From Hwanghaeella sp. (lineage in GTDB: Bacteria > Pseudomonadota > Alphaproteobacteria > UBA8366 > Aestuariispiraceae): a stretch of DNA of 35,979 nt. A program made the position numbers and the translations under genes. The stretch covers positions 1 through 35,979 of the forward strand of contig JANQIT010000157.1 of the NCBI GenBank assembly GCA_028282025.1. Direction: 5' to 3'. Under the pieces are notes generated by a model. That model ran no database searches, was not told where the DNA came from, and was given only the letters and a program-made list of their open reading frames with translations. Positions 7,793 through 15,772 of the stretch are shown piece after piece (the stretch's first letter is position 1; every line of letters begins with the position of its first letter).

Positions 7793-8755
7793 ATGCTGGT
7801 TCGGTTCTGGGGCACGCGCGGATCGCTGCCCGTGGCGATGAGGGCGGATGCGGTGCGCGGCAAGATCGCCAAGGCGCTGAAGGCGTCCCGGGGCAAGGAT
7901 CTGTCGGACGATACCAAGATCGACTCCTTCATAGAGAGCGATCTCGACTTCTCCGTATCGGGGACTTTCGGCGGCGCGTCCTCCTGCGTGGAGATAGATC
8001 TCGGCAATGATGAGTTCATTGTCTGCGACATGGGGTCCGGCCTGCGGGAATTCGGCCTTTCCTCCTTGCCCAAGGTCGCGACGGGGTCCAAGTCCGGGCG
8101 CTACAATATCTTTCTGTCGCACCCCCATTGGGACCACATCATGGGCTTTCCCTTCTTTGCGCCCGCTTTCGTCCCCACCAATTCCCTGCACTTCTACGGC
8201 GGACACGATATAGAGGCGGCGCTGCGCCGCCAGCAGGAGGATCCATCTTTTCCCGTCCCATTGGAATGGATGGGCGCAAGCCGAGAATTCACCCTGATGA
8301 CGGAGGGCGAGACGGCCGGTTTTCCGGACTGGTCGGTGACGATGAAGAAACAGCCGCATCACGGGGACTCTTTCGGCTACCGCTTCGAACATCGGGACAA
8401 GGTGGTGGTCTATACCACCGACGCGGAGCACAAGCTGGAAGATATGGAGGGCATGGACGCGCATATCGAATTCATGCGGGATGCCGACGTGGTGATTTTC
8501 GATACCATGTATTCCATGGCAGACGCGATTTCCGTAAAGCAGGATTGGGGACATTCAAGCAACACCGTCGCCGTCGACATGTGCCATCAGGCGAATGTCA
8601 AACAGTTGGTCATGTTCCATCATGAGCCGGTGCACAGCGACGCCATGATTGTGCAGACCCACCGCGAGACGATGCGCTATGAAGAACTGGTGCGGCCGGG
8701 TGAAGCCGCCCTTACCGTATCCTGCGCCTATGACGGGATGGAGATTACCGTCTAA
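7793..8755 (+). CDS. MBL-fold metallo-hydrolase (PhnP/cyclic-nucleotide phosphodiesterase-like)
   Basis: Metallo-beta-lactamase fold enzyme of about 320 residues. The metal-binding motif reads SHPHWDHIMGFPF (HxHxDH), with further ligands expected from KQPHHGDSFGY, YTTDAEHK, FDTMYS, the WGHSS stretch and FHHEP. The start MLVRFWGTRGS is typical of the branch containing PhnP and cyclic-nucleotide phosphodiesterases, hence ATG 7793, with AGGGAG upstream. A longer frame from GTG 7742, overlapping the STAS stop, is possible. Substrate is unknown. It sits between the STAS gene and the phosphatase gene (11-base gap) and is surely cotranscribed with them, which suggests a role in the same signalling route. 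Confidence 0.85.
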   Translation: MLVRFWGTRGSLPVAMRADAVRGKIAKALKASRGKDLSDDTKIDSFIESDLDFSVSGTFGGASSCVEIDLGNDEFIVCDMGSGLREFGLSSLPKVATGSKSGRYNIFLSHPHWDHIMGFPFFAPAFVPTNSLHFYGGHDIEAALRRQQEDPSFPVPLEWMGASREFTLMTEGETAGFPDWSVTMKKQPHHGDSFGYRFEHRDKVVVYTTDAEHKLEDMEGMDAHIEFMRDADVVIFDTMYSMADAISVKQDWGHSSNTVAVDMCHQANVKQLVMFHHEPVHSDAMIVQTHRETMRYEELVRPGEAALTVSCAYDGMEITV

Positions 8756-8766
8756 AGGATGGGATA

Positions 8767-10944
8767 ATGTCTTCTGTTCCAGATCGCGATCCTGAAGACG
8801 ACGCCCTGGTCGGCGATGCGGACGAGGCGTCCGGCTGGTCTGAACATGCCTGGGTCCGCAAGGCGATGGCCTTCAACGGCAGGCCGGCGGCGGTCGCCAT
8901 GCTGCTCGCGGCGCCTTTCGTTCTGATCTATTGGGGCGATACGCTGGAGCCCTGGCGAAACCTGACCTTCGACGCGCATCATCAGGCCGCGCCGCGAAGC
9001 GCCGAACACCTGCCCGTTCAGATCGTGGAGATCGACGAGGCGAGCCTGCAGGAATTCGGCCAATGGCCCTGGCCCCGGCATCTGGTCGCCGACCTTATTC
9101 AGGGCGTTTCGATCCGCGGCGCGATTGTCGTCGGCCTGGATCTGATTTTCCCGGAGCCCGACCGTCTGTCCCCCCACGCGGTGATCGAGGGCCGGCCCGA
9201 TGTGGACGACACGCTGGTCGAAGCGCTTCGAACCCTGCCCAGCAATGACGACGCCTTGGCCGCGGTGGTCGGGCGCTTTCCGGTCGTCCTGGGCCGCGCC
9301 GCCCTGGAGGGTGAGGTGGCCGAAGCCTGGTATGACCGCGATCCGCCGATGCCGACGACCAACCTGATCGACCCGGTGCTGCTGGACGCCCTGCCGAAGG
9401 CGGATGCCGTGGTCACCAATCTTTCGGCGCTTGAAAACAGCGCCATCGGTTTCGGGATACTCAACGGACCGCCGGATGCCGACGGCGTCGTCCGCCGCGT
9501 GCCGCTGGCCATGAACATCAATGGCCGTCCGCACGCCACCATGATCCTGGAAGTGCTTCGGGTCGCGCTTGGCCATCCGGAGGTGACGTTCCACGGCGAC
9601 GCGGACGGGATCGATGGCGTGGATATCGGTGGGAACTTTTTTGCATCCGATCCGGACGGGCGTATCCGGCCGCACTTCACCCATTCCCTGGAAGACCGTT
9701 TCGTCTCCGCGGGCGATGTTCTGGCGGGCCGCGTCGCGCCCGATGCGTTCGAAAATCAGGTGGTCCTGATCGGCGTCACCGGTATCGGCGTCATCGACAA
9801 GCGTTCGACGCCGGTCTCGCCCCTGGTGCACGGGGTGGAAATTCAGGCCCAGGTTCTTGAAAACCTGTTGCTGGGAAACCGGCTTGTCCGCCCCGTCTGG
9901 GCCGATCCGTTCGAAGCCGGCGTTCTGCTCTTCGCCGGTCTGCTGGTTATTCTGCTGATGCCGGCCAGACCGATCTGGCAGACCTCCGCGGCCTTTCTGC
10001 TGGCGACGGTGGCGGCGGGTGCGCTGACGCATTACGGCTTTGTCAGCCGCAACCTGCTGCTTGATCCGGTTCTCCCCTCGTTCCTGGCGGCCCTGGTCTT
10101 CTTGTCCATGCTAACCATTCTGCTGGCGGAACTGGACCGCAGGCGGCGCGCCCTGCGCCAGGCCTTGCAGAACGAGCGGGTCGCCGCGGCGCAGGTCGCG
10201 GGGGAATTGAAGGCGGCGCGGGATATTCAGCTCGGCATCCTGCCGGACCCGAAGAATATAGACCATCTGCCGCCGACGGTTTCCGTCAGCGCCTTTTTGG
10301 AATCCGCGAAGGCGGTGGGCGGGGACCTCTACGACCTCTTCATGGTGGATGGCGACCGGCTGTTCTTTCTGGTCGGCGATGTCACCGGCAAAGGCGTTCC
10401 GGCTTCCCTGTTCATGGCCTTGAGCAAGGCCATGAGCAAAAGCGCCGCGCTGCGGGCGGGGTCGGAGAGTATGGATGTCATCATCGACATGGCGAACGAG
10501 GAAATCTCCCGCGAAAATCCGGCCTCGCTGTTCGTTACGGTTTTCGCCGGGATCGTCGATTCCAGAACGGGCTCCATCGAGTTCTGCAATGCCGGACACG
10601 AAGACCCGCACATCTTGCGGCCCGATGGATCGGTCCACCCGCTGCAATGCGATGGGGGGCCGCCGCTGTGCGTCTTCGAAGGATTCCCCTATCCGCTGGA
10701 ACGGGTCACGCTGGCGCCCGGCGAAACCCTGGTGATCACAACGGATGGCGTGACGGAGGCGAAACGCGCGGACGGCGTCTTTTACGGCCACGACCGTCTG
10801 GTACGCGCGCTGGAGCAAGCCGCCGGACAAACCGATCTGCACGAGGCCATCGCCGGGCTTGCCGGCGATGTGCGCCGCTTCGAAGCGGGGGCCGATCCGA
10901 CGGACGATCTGACCGTCCTGGCGGTCCGGTTTAACGGACCGTGA
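8767..10944 (+). CDS. CHASE2-domain sensor with PP2C/SpoIIE phosphatase output
   Basis: Membrane sensor phosphatase of 725 residues. An N-terminal membrane segment (about 40-56) leads into a periplasmic CHASE2 domain (about 60-370; VQIVEIDEASLQEFGQWPWPR is the classic start). Three transmembrane helices (about 384-458), a short coiled coil, and a cytosolic SpoIIE-type PP2C domain (about 480-724) follow. The phosphatase metal-binding aspartates are visible in GGDLYD, VGDVTGKG, ITTDGVTEA and the final DDLTVLAVR, so it should be active. Its likely substrate is the phospho-STAS protein two genes upstream. ATG 8767 follows AAGGA. The gene ends 14 bases inside the convergent OmpA-like gene. Confidence 0.93.
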   Translation: MSSVPDRDPEDDALVGDADEASGWSEHAWVRKAMAFNGRPAAVAMLLAAPFVLIYWGDTLEPWRNLTFDAHHQAAPRSAEHLPVQIVEIDEASLQEFGQWPWPRHLVADLIQGVSIRGAIVVGLDLIFPEPDRLSPHAVIEGRPDVDDTLVEALRTLPSNDDALAAVVGRFPVVLGRAALEGEVAEAWYDRDPPMPTTNLIDPVLLDALPKADAVVTNLSALENSAIGFGILNGPPDADGVVRRVPLAMNINGRPHATMILEVLRVALGHPEVTFHGDADGIDGVDIGGNFFASDPDGRIRPHFTHSLEDRFVSAGDVLAGRVAPDAFENQVVLIGVTGIGVIDKRSTPVSPLVHGVEIQAQVLENLLLGNRLVRPVWADPFEAGVLLFAGLLVILLMPARPIWQTSAAFLLATVAAGALTHYGFVSRNLLLDPVLPSFLAALVFLSMLTILLAELDRRRRALRQALQNERVAAAQVAGELKAARDIQLGILPDPKNIDHLPPTVSVSAFLESAKAVGGDLYDLFMVDGDRLFFLVGDVTGKGVPASLFMALSKAMSKSAALRAGSESMDVIIDMANEEISRENPASLFVTVFAGIVDSRTGSIEFCNAGHEDPHILRPDGSVHPLQCDGGPPLCVFEGFPYPLERVTLAPGETLVITTDGVTEAKRADGVFYGHDRLVRALEQAAGQTDLHEAIAGLAGDVRRFEAGADPTDDLTVLAVRFNGP

Positions 10945-11512
10945 CTTCCACCCGCCGGTTTTGCGGCTCGTCCACCTCGTCCTCGGTCTGCACGACCGGT
11001 TCGCGCTCCCCGCGGCCCACGGCGATAACCAGGTCCGGCGGCAAACCGCGCCCGATCAAGGTTTGCCGGACCACGTCCGCGCGATCCCTGGACAGCACGT
11101 CGTTGTCTTCCACCTTGCCGACCGTATCCGTATGACCGGTTACCTGAACCTCCGCGCCGGGCCGCGCATCCACTTCGCGCAGCAACCGCTCCAGGTTCGG
11201 CAGGGAGCCGTCGGTCAGACGGGTCGACCCTTCCCGGAAGTAAAGCACGAAAACGGCGGGCTTCGGCGGCAGCGCTTCCAACAGCGCGCCGTAAGCCGCC
11301 GCGACTTCCTCCGCCGACGTCGTTTCGGTGGAGACCTGGATGCCGCCGACTTTGCCGACCTGATAGGGTTGGTCGATCACCGCGACCGCGCCGCCGTCCT
11401 CGTCCAGCACTGCGACCGCGCCGGTCCCGCCGGCGCCGCCGGGCAGCAGGGTCACCGTATCGCGGGCGCATGCCGCCAGAAGCAGCAGGGCCAGAACCGC
11501 AAGGACCCTCAT
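10931..11512 (-). CDS. OmpA-family lipoprotein
   Basis: Putative outer-membrane lipoprotein, 193 residues. The signal peptide ends in a lipobox (LLLLAAC, Cys15). The C-terminal half is an OmpA/MotB peptidoglycan-binding domain: FREGSTRLT, VTGHTDTVG, LSRDRADVV, GRGEREPV and NRRVEVTV. The N-terminal half (20-85) is unassigned. Its start overlaps the FecR gene stop by four bases (ATGA), so they form a two-gene operon facing the CHASE2 phosphatase. FecR and CHASE2 proteins are often gene neighbours, so this protein may help tie the periplasmic sensor to the cell wall; that is inference. Confidence 0.88.
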   Translation of the reverse strand: MRVLAVLALLLLAACARDTVTLLPGGAGGTGAVAVLDEDGGAVAVIDQPYQVGKVGGIQVSTETTSAEEVAAAYGALLEALPPKPAVFVLYFREGSTRLTDGSLPNLERLLREVDARPGAEVQVTGHTDTVGKVEDNDVLSRDRADVVRQTLIGRGLPPDLVIAVGRGEREPVVQTEDEVDEPQNRRVEVTVR

Positions 11513-11940
11513 TGCGAAACCTCAACGACGAATTCGGTCCCGCGCACACCCAGGATAGAGGACGGGGTGCGAACCTTCATGGCGTCCGGTTTCCGCTTGG
11601 CGATCTGGCCCGAGATGATGGCCAGCGACCCTTTTCGCAGACGGGTGTCGAATTCCCCGTCATGTGTGGTGGCGTTGAAGCGGAACCGCGACAGTTCCAC
11701 ACGGCTGTCCGGGCCGGCCGAGAACCGGCTGTTATCGACGAAGGTTACGCCCAGCTTGCCGTCCGGGCCGGTTACCAGCACGTCCGACTCCTGCAGGGTC
11801 ACGCCGGACTCCGCCTTCAGCAATTCGCCGCCGCGTTCGATGGAGGCGTCCCCCGTCACGGTTTTCACGCGCCCGATATCGGCGAACGCCGGGCCCGCCA
11901 TCAGGGCGATCAGCGTGCCGATCAACAGTCTTTGCAACAT
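11509..11940 (-). CDS. Periplasmic FecR-domain protein
   Basis: Secreted protein of 143 residues with a FecR domain. A signal peptide (MLQRLLIGTLIALMAGPAFA, cut before Asp) is followed by the FecR beta-rich core: VTGDASIERGG, SDVLVTGPDGKLGVTFVD, SRVELSRF and the closing TPSSILGVRGTEFVV. Unlike the true FecR of iron-citrate signalling, it has no cytoplasmic anti-sigma segment and no membrane helix. FecR proteins of this kind commonly accompany CHASE2 sensors and are thought to act with them in the periplasm. ATG 11940 has AAAGGGA upstream; the frame runs open to 11976. It is divergent from the RsbW-like gene. Confidence 0.9.
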   Translation of the reverse strand: MLQRLLIGTLIALMAGPAFADIGRVKTVTGDASIERGGELLKAESGVTLQESDVLVTGPDGKLGVTFVDNSRFSAGPDSRVELSRFRFNATTHDGEFDTRLRKGSLAIISGQIAKRKPDAMKVRTPSSILGVRGTEFVVEVSQ

Positions 11941-12081
11941 CTTAGGTCCCTTTGAGACTTGTTTCGCACACCCCATCGCGCGCGAGTCTAACCTGGAACG
12001 GGTTAAGGATCGACTCCGGAAACGGTTCGCGTCAGAGTCCTGGTGTCAATACTTCCTGCGAAGAGTGAACAGCCATTGAAG

Positions 12082-12504
12082 ATGGATTTTCCAACACGGA
12101 TGGAAGCTCTGCCCCGCCTGCCGGCCTATCTGGAAGCGGTGGCGTCGGAGTATGGGCTGACAAGCCGTACGGTCGGCGTTCTTCGCCTGATGCTGGAAGA
12201 GTTGATGACCAACAGCATCATGCACGGGCGCGCGCCGCCTTCCGCGCCGATTGAGATTGTTGTGACGGTCACGGACGGGGAGACCCGGATTCTCTACAGC
12301 GACGCCGGTTTTCCCTTCGACCCGCGCTGCGAACTGCCGCCGGAGTCGCGGTTCGACGATCTAGACGACCGGCCGATCGGCAAGCTTGGATGGCCCCTAA
12401 TCCTGCATTATTGCAGTTTTGAAGATTACACTTTCGCGAAAGGCCGCAACCGGATGCGCTTTACGCTGGACCGGACGCGCCTAGCAGCATCGGTAGATTG
12501 TTGA
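12082..12504 (+). CDS. RsbW/SpoIIAB-like serine kinase (HATPase) anti-sigma factor
   Basis: Small stand-alone GHKL ATPase of 140 residues. The N box (EELMTNSIMHG), the DAGFPFDP motif for the adenine-binding Asp, and a degenerate glycine box (IGKLGWPLI) are in order. Proteins of this type phosphorylate a STAS antagonist and sequester a sigma factor or another target. The STAS gene at 7398 and the phosphatase at 8767 are its likely partners; no sigma factor is seen in the window, so the final target is unknown. The start is uncertain: ATG 12082 gives the usual N-terminus, with TTG 12076 and GTG 12043 also in frame. The last 44 bases overlap the aminotransferase gene on the other strand. Confidence 0.85.
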   Translation: MDFPTRMEALPRLPAYLEAVASEYGLTSRTVGVLRLMLEELMTNSIMHGRAPPSAPIEIVVTVTDGETRILYSDAGFPFDPRCELPPESRFDDLDDRPIGKLGWPLILHYCSFEDYTFAKGRNRMRFTLDRTRLAASVDC

Positions 12505-13570
12505 GGACGGCGTCCGTGTCATCGGCATCGCCGATGCTGATCCGAATACAATCCTCGAAACCGGGATAAGGGATCGTCTGAGTCAGGATGCCGGCCTCCT
12601 CCCGCAGGGTGCGGGCCGCATCCGCCGCCGGCCCGGGCAGTTTTGCGGCGATGAAATTGGTTGCCGACGGCAGGACCGGACAGCCCGCCGCTTCCAATCC
12701 TTCCGTCAACCGCCGCCGTTCCTGCGCGGTCTTGTCCAGGATCATGGCGGTATGGGCCGTATCCGACAGCGCCGCCAAGGCGCCCGCCTGGGACAGCCGG
12801 CTGACATTCAGGGTGATGCGCAGATTGTCCAGCGAACGCTTGATGGCGTCCGACCCGCACAGTGCATATCCCAGCCGCAGCCCGGCCAGACCGTAAGCCT
12901 TGGAGAAGGTGCGCAGCACCACCCACGGTCCTTTGCGCGCCGCCAGCGCATCGTCATGGTCGGGGCCGCCCGCATGCCGGCCAAGCTCGTAATAGGCTTC
13001 ATCGAGCACGGCGAGCGCATGGTCCGGGATCTCCCGCAGCAGGGTGGCGACCTCTTCCGCATTCATCAGCGTGCCGGTCGGGTTCATCGGCGTCGTGATG
13101 AAGACCAGGCGGGTCTGCTCTGTCACCGCGTCCAGCGTCGCCCGGACATCGATGCCACCGTCCGCGCGCACGGGGATCTGCACCAGCTTCGCGCCTTGCG
13201 CGGCCACGGCCCGGGGATATCCGGGAAAGCACGGACCCGGCGCGATGGCTTCCGTTCCCGGCGACAGGCTCATTTGCGCCGACAGCATCAGCAGCTCGTC
13301 GCTGCCGTTCGTGCAGACGATGCGCTCGGCGGGCCAGTTCCAGTGCGCGCCCAGCGCCTCGACCAGCTTGGTCCAACCGCCGTCCGGGTACAGGTTCAAA
13401 CTCTCCGAGGCCTGGGCGACGGCTTCCTTCACCCTGGGCGAAGGCTGATAGGGGCATTCATTGAGATGCAAACGCCGAACCTGCCTGTCGCCGAATTCCG
13501 TCGGTGGGATGCGCGGCTTCGGCAGGTTGGAGAGGTAGGGTTTCGGAACGGGATTTTCCGTGTCGGTCAT
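12461..13570 (-). CDS. HisC-like PLP aminotransferase
   Basis: Fold-type I aminotransferase of 369 residues, closest in pattern to histidinol-phosphate aminotransferases. Seen are LNECPYQPSP near the N-terminus, CTNGSDELLML, the TPMNPTGT loop, VLDEAYYE, the PLP-lysine motif TFSKAYGLAGLRLGY and the C-terminal IRISIGD for substrate carboxylate. HisC, aromatic-amino-acid and threonine-phosphate enzymes share this pattern, and no histidine genes lie nearby, so the substrate is open. ATG 13570 starts 12 bases after the lactonase stop, with TAAGG serving as both stop codon and ribosome-binding site, so it is cotranscribed with the SMP-30 gene. Confidence 0.85.
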   Translation of the reverse strand: MTDTENPVPKPYLSNLPKPRIPPTEFGDRQVRRLHLNECPYQPSPRVKEAVAQASESLNLYPDGGWTKLVEALGAHWNWPAERIVCTNGSDELLMLSAQMSLSPGTEAIAPGPCFPGYPRAVAAQGAKLVQIPVRADGGIDVRATLDAVTEQTRLVFITTPMNPTGTLMNAEEVATLLREIPDHALAVLDEAYYELGRHAGGPDHDDALAARKGPWVVLRTFSKAYGLAGLRLGYALCGSDAIKRSLDNLRITLNVSRLSQAGALAALSDTAHTAMILDKTAQERRRLTEGLEAAGCPVLPSATNFIAAKLPGPAADAARTLREEAGILTQTIPYPGFEDCIRISIGDADDTDAVLNNLPMLLGASGPA

Positions 13571-13582
13571 GAAAAGTGCGCC

Positions 13583-14551
13583 TTACCAGGGAAACAGCCA
13601 ATGGGCCGGCGGGCGGCCCGCGACGGGAGAGGGGAGACAGGCGACCCGGTCGCCCAGCAGACAACCCAGCCAGATCGTCTTCAGGTCCGGCCCGCCGAAA
13701 CACAGGCTTGAAACGCTGCGCAGCGCCTTGCTCGCGATCCGGTCCATGTGGGGGCGGTCCATCGTCTGATCCTTGTAGGCCTGCTCCACCCACTCCAGAT
13801 GGGCCGGGTCCGCGTCCTCCAGCAGAATATGCTGCCCGCCGTCCGGTCCGATGCGGATCAGGCGGTTGGAGATGATGGAGGTCGCCCACAGCGCCCCGTC
13901 GGCGTCGAAGGTCAACCCGTCGGGAAAGGTGCCGGCCCCATAGGTCGCCACGACTTGCTTGTCCGACAGCGCGCCGTCTTCCGCGACGGCAAAACTGCTG
14001 GTGCGGCGCACGAAGGTCTCGTTGACATAGAGACGCCGGCCGTCCTCCGAAAGCACGACCTCGTTCGTGAAACCGATACCGTCGGCGACAATCCGCGCGC
14101 CCTTGCCGTCCACCAGGATGATGAAGCCGTCATCCACATCGGGCTTGTAGCCCAGCGACCGAGGCTCCCGCCGGGTGCTGACCGTGATCCAGATCCGGCC
14201 CCAATTGTCCAACAGCACGAAGTTGCTGGCGGGCAGCTGTTCCCCGTCGGCCTCCAGCAGGTACGGCGTCAGGCCGCCGTCGCGCCGCAGCCGCCAGATC
14301 CCGCCGTCGTCGCTGAGGTTGGCGACCAGGAAATCCCCATTCTCCAGCAGGCAGAAACCGTTCGGTTTGAAATCGATTGGCGGGTCCTTCGCCAGGATCC
14401 GTTCCTGCCCGCCGCCGGGCTTCAGCCAGGTGACGCCGCCGTTCCAGTCGGACGCATAGACGCTGCCGCGCGCCGTCGCCAGAACACATTCCGGCCGGTA
14501 AAGCGCCTCTCCCGCAAAGCGCAGGTCGTTCAGGTCAAACGGTGTCGTCAT
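13583..14551 (-). CDS. SMP-30/gluconolactonase-family protein
   Basis: Six-bladed propeller of the SMP-30/gluconolactonase/LRE family, 322 residues. Members hydrolyse sugar or other lactones with a divalent metal. Family landmarks are RPECVLATARGSVYASDWNGG, KPNGFCLLENGDFLVAN, DGIGFTNEVVLSEDGRRLYVNE, FPDGLTFDADGALWA and LCFGGPDLKTIWLG near the C-terminus. The Glu in RPECV and the Asn and Asp residues of later blades fit the metal site. ATG 14551 is used; the longer frame to 14839 would run through the opposite gene. No signal peptide. It is divergent from the dehydrogenase gene at 14676 and leads the aminotransferase. The lactone it acts on is not evident. Confidence 0.88.
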   Translation of the reverse strand: MTTPFDLNDLRFAGEALYRPECVLATARGSVYASDWNGGVTWLKPGGGQERILAKDPPIDFKPNGFCLLENGDFLVANLSDDGGIWRLRRDGGLTPYLLEADGEQLPASNFVLLDNWGRIWITVSTRREPRSLGYKPDVDDGFIILVDGKGARIVADGIGFTNEVVLSEDGRRLYVNETFVRRTSSFAVAEDGALSDKQVVATYGAGTFPDGLTFDADGALWATSIISNRLIRIGPDGGQHILLEDADPAHLEWVEQAYKDQTMDRPHMDRIASKALRSVSSLCFGGPDLKTIWLGCLLGDRVACLPSPVAGRPPAHWLFPW

Positions 14552-14675
14552 GGCCCCCGCCGTTGGTCTTCGCTTTCGGGAAAGAGCGTTGTTCCCGCTT
14601 TGCGCTGGCTTCGCCCGAGGGCCCCAGGCTATAGGGTTTCGGGTGCCTGGTCCAAGCGCAAAGGGGAAAAGAACC

Positions 14676-15767
14676 ATGTCCAGTAACCGCCGGTTCAACA
14701 TCGCAGTATTGCCCGGAGACGGGATCGGTCTGGAGGTCATGACGCCGGCGGTCGAAATTCTGCAGGCGGCCCAATCCAAGATCGGCGGGTTCGACCTGGA
14801 TTTTTCCGAACATGAATGCGGCGCGGGGCTGTATGCCAAATCCGGCGACGCCCTGCCGCCTTCGGTGGTCGATGCGGCGGGCGCGGCGGATGCGGTTCTG
14901 CTGGGTGCGATGGGATTGCCCGATGTGCGCTACCCTGACGGAAGGGAAATCACCCCGCAGATCGACTTGCGCGAAATCTTCGGCCTCTACGGCGGGGTCC
15001 GACCGGCGAAGGCCTTGAAGGGCGTGCCCCCGGTCCTGGCCGACCCACGGGCGGGCGAGATCGATTTCGTCCTGATCCGCGAGTCGACGGAAGGATTGTT
15101 CGTGGGTCGCAAGAAGGCCGAGCGGATCGGCGACGACGTCGCCCGCGACACGATGGAGATCACCCGGGCGACCAGCGAGAAGCTGTTTCATTTCAGTTAT
15201 AAGCTTGCCCAGCGCCGCAAGGCCGCCGGCAAGCCGGGCCGCCTGACCTGCGTCGATAAGGCGAATGTGTTGGGCTCGACGGCGTTCTTCCGGCAGATCT
15301 TCGACGAGGTCGGCGAAAACTACCCCGATATTGAACGGGATTACGGCTATATCGACGCGGTGGCCATGAACTTCGTGAAGAAGCCCTGGGCCTATGATGT
15401 GCTGGTGACGGAAAACATGTTCGGCGACATCCTCTCCGACCTGGCGGCTGGTTTGATCGGCGGTCTCGGTTTCGCGCCCTCCGCCGATATCGGGGACAGG
15501 CAGGCGGTGTTCCAGCCCTGCCACGGAACGGCCCCGGACATTGCGGGCGAAGGCAAGGCCAACCCGACCGCGACGATTCTGAGTGCGGCGATGATGCTCG
15601 ACTGGCTGGGCGAGACGCATGACGTCAAGGCGTGCCGGGACGCCGCCGCCGCCATAGATAGCGCGGTTACGGATGCGTTCGCTACGGGCGGTCTCACCAG
15701 CTTCGAACTCGGCGGGGCGGACGGGACGCGGGCCATCGCGGATGCTGTCCTCGCCCGGTTGGAATAG
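14676..15767 (+). CDS. Isocitrate/isopropylmalate dehydrogenase-family protein
   Basis: NAD(P)-dependent beta-decarboxylating dehydrogenase of 363 residues. The family start [29 protein letters not shown], the RESTEGLF segment, the CVDKANVL segment with the catalytic Lys, [13 protein letters not shown] with the metal-binding aspartates, and [11 protein letters not shown] are all present. The substrate loop is neither clearly LeuB nor isocitrate dehydrogenase, so a 2-hydroxyacid such as tartrate, malate or a similar compound is possible. ATG 14676 has AAGGGGAAAA upstream. It runs 5 bases ahead of the Gfo/Idh/MocA gene in one operon, divergent from a lactonase, which suggests breakdown of a sugar-derived acid. 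Confidence 0.88.
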   Translation: MSSNRRFNIAVLPGDGIGLEVMTPAVEILQAAQSKIGGFDLDFSEHECGAGLYAKSGDALPPSVVDAAGAADAVLLGAMGLPDVRYPDGREITPQIDLREIFGLYGGVRPAKALKGVPPVLADPRAGEIDFVLIRESTEGLFVGRKKAERIGDDVARDTMEITRATSEKLFHFSYKLAQRRKAAGKPGRLTCVDKANVLGSTAFFRQIFDEVGENYPDIERDYGYIDAVAMNFVKKPWAYDVLVTENMFGDILSDLAAGLIGGLGFAPSADIGDRQAVFQPCHGTAPDIAGEGKANPTATILSAAMMLDWLGETHDVKACRDAAAAIDSAVTDAFATGGLTSFELGGADGTRAIADAVLARLE

Positions 15768-15772
15768 CGCGG

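Noticed and set aside
8752-10032. 426-codon minus-strand frame opposite the CHASE2 gene
   Set aside because: Arg/Gly-rich translation without domains; the plus-strand frame is a clear CHASE2 domain.
12752-13711. 319-codon plus-strand frame opposite the aminotransferase
   Set aside because: Shadow frame; the minus-strand protein carries the PLP-Lys motif.
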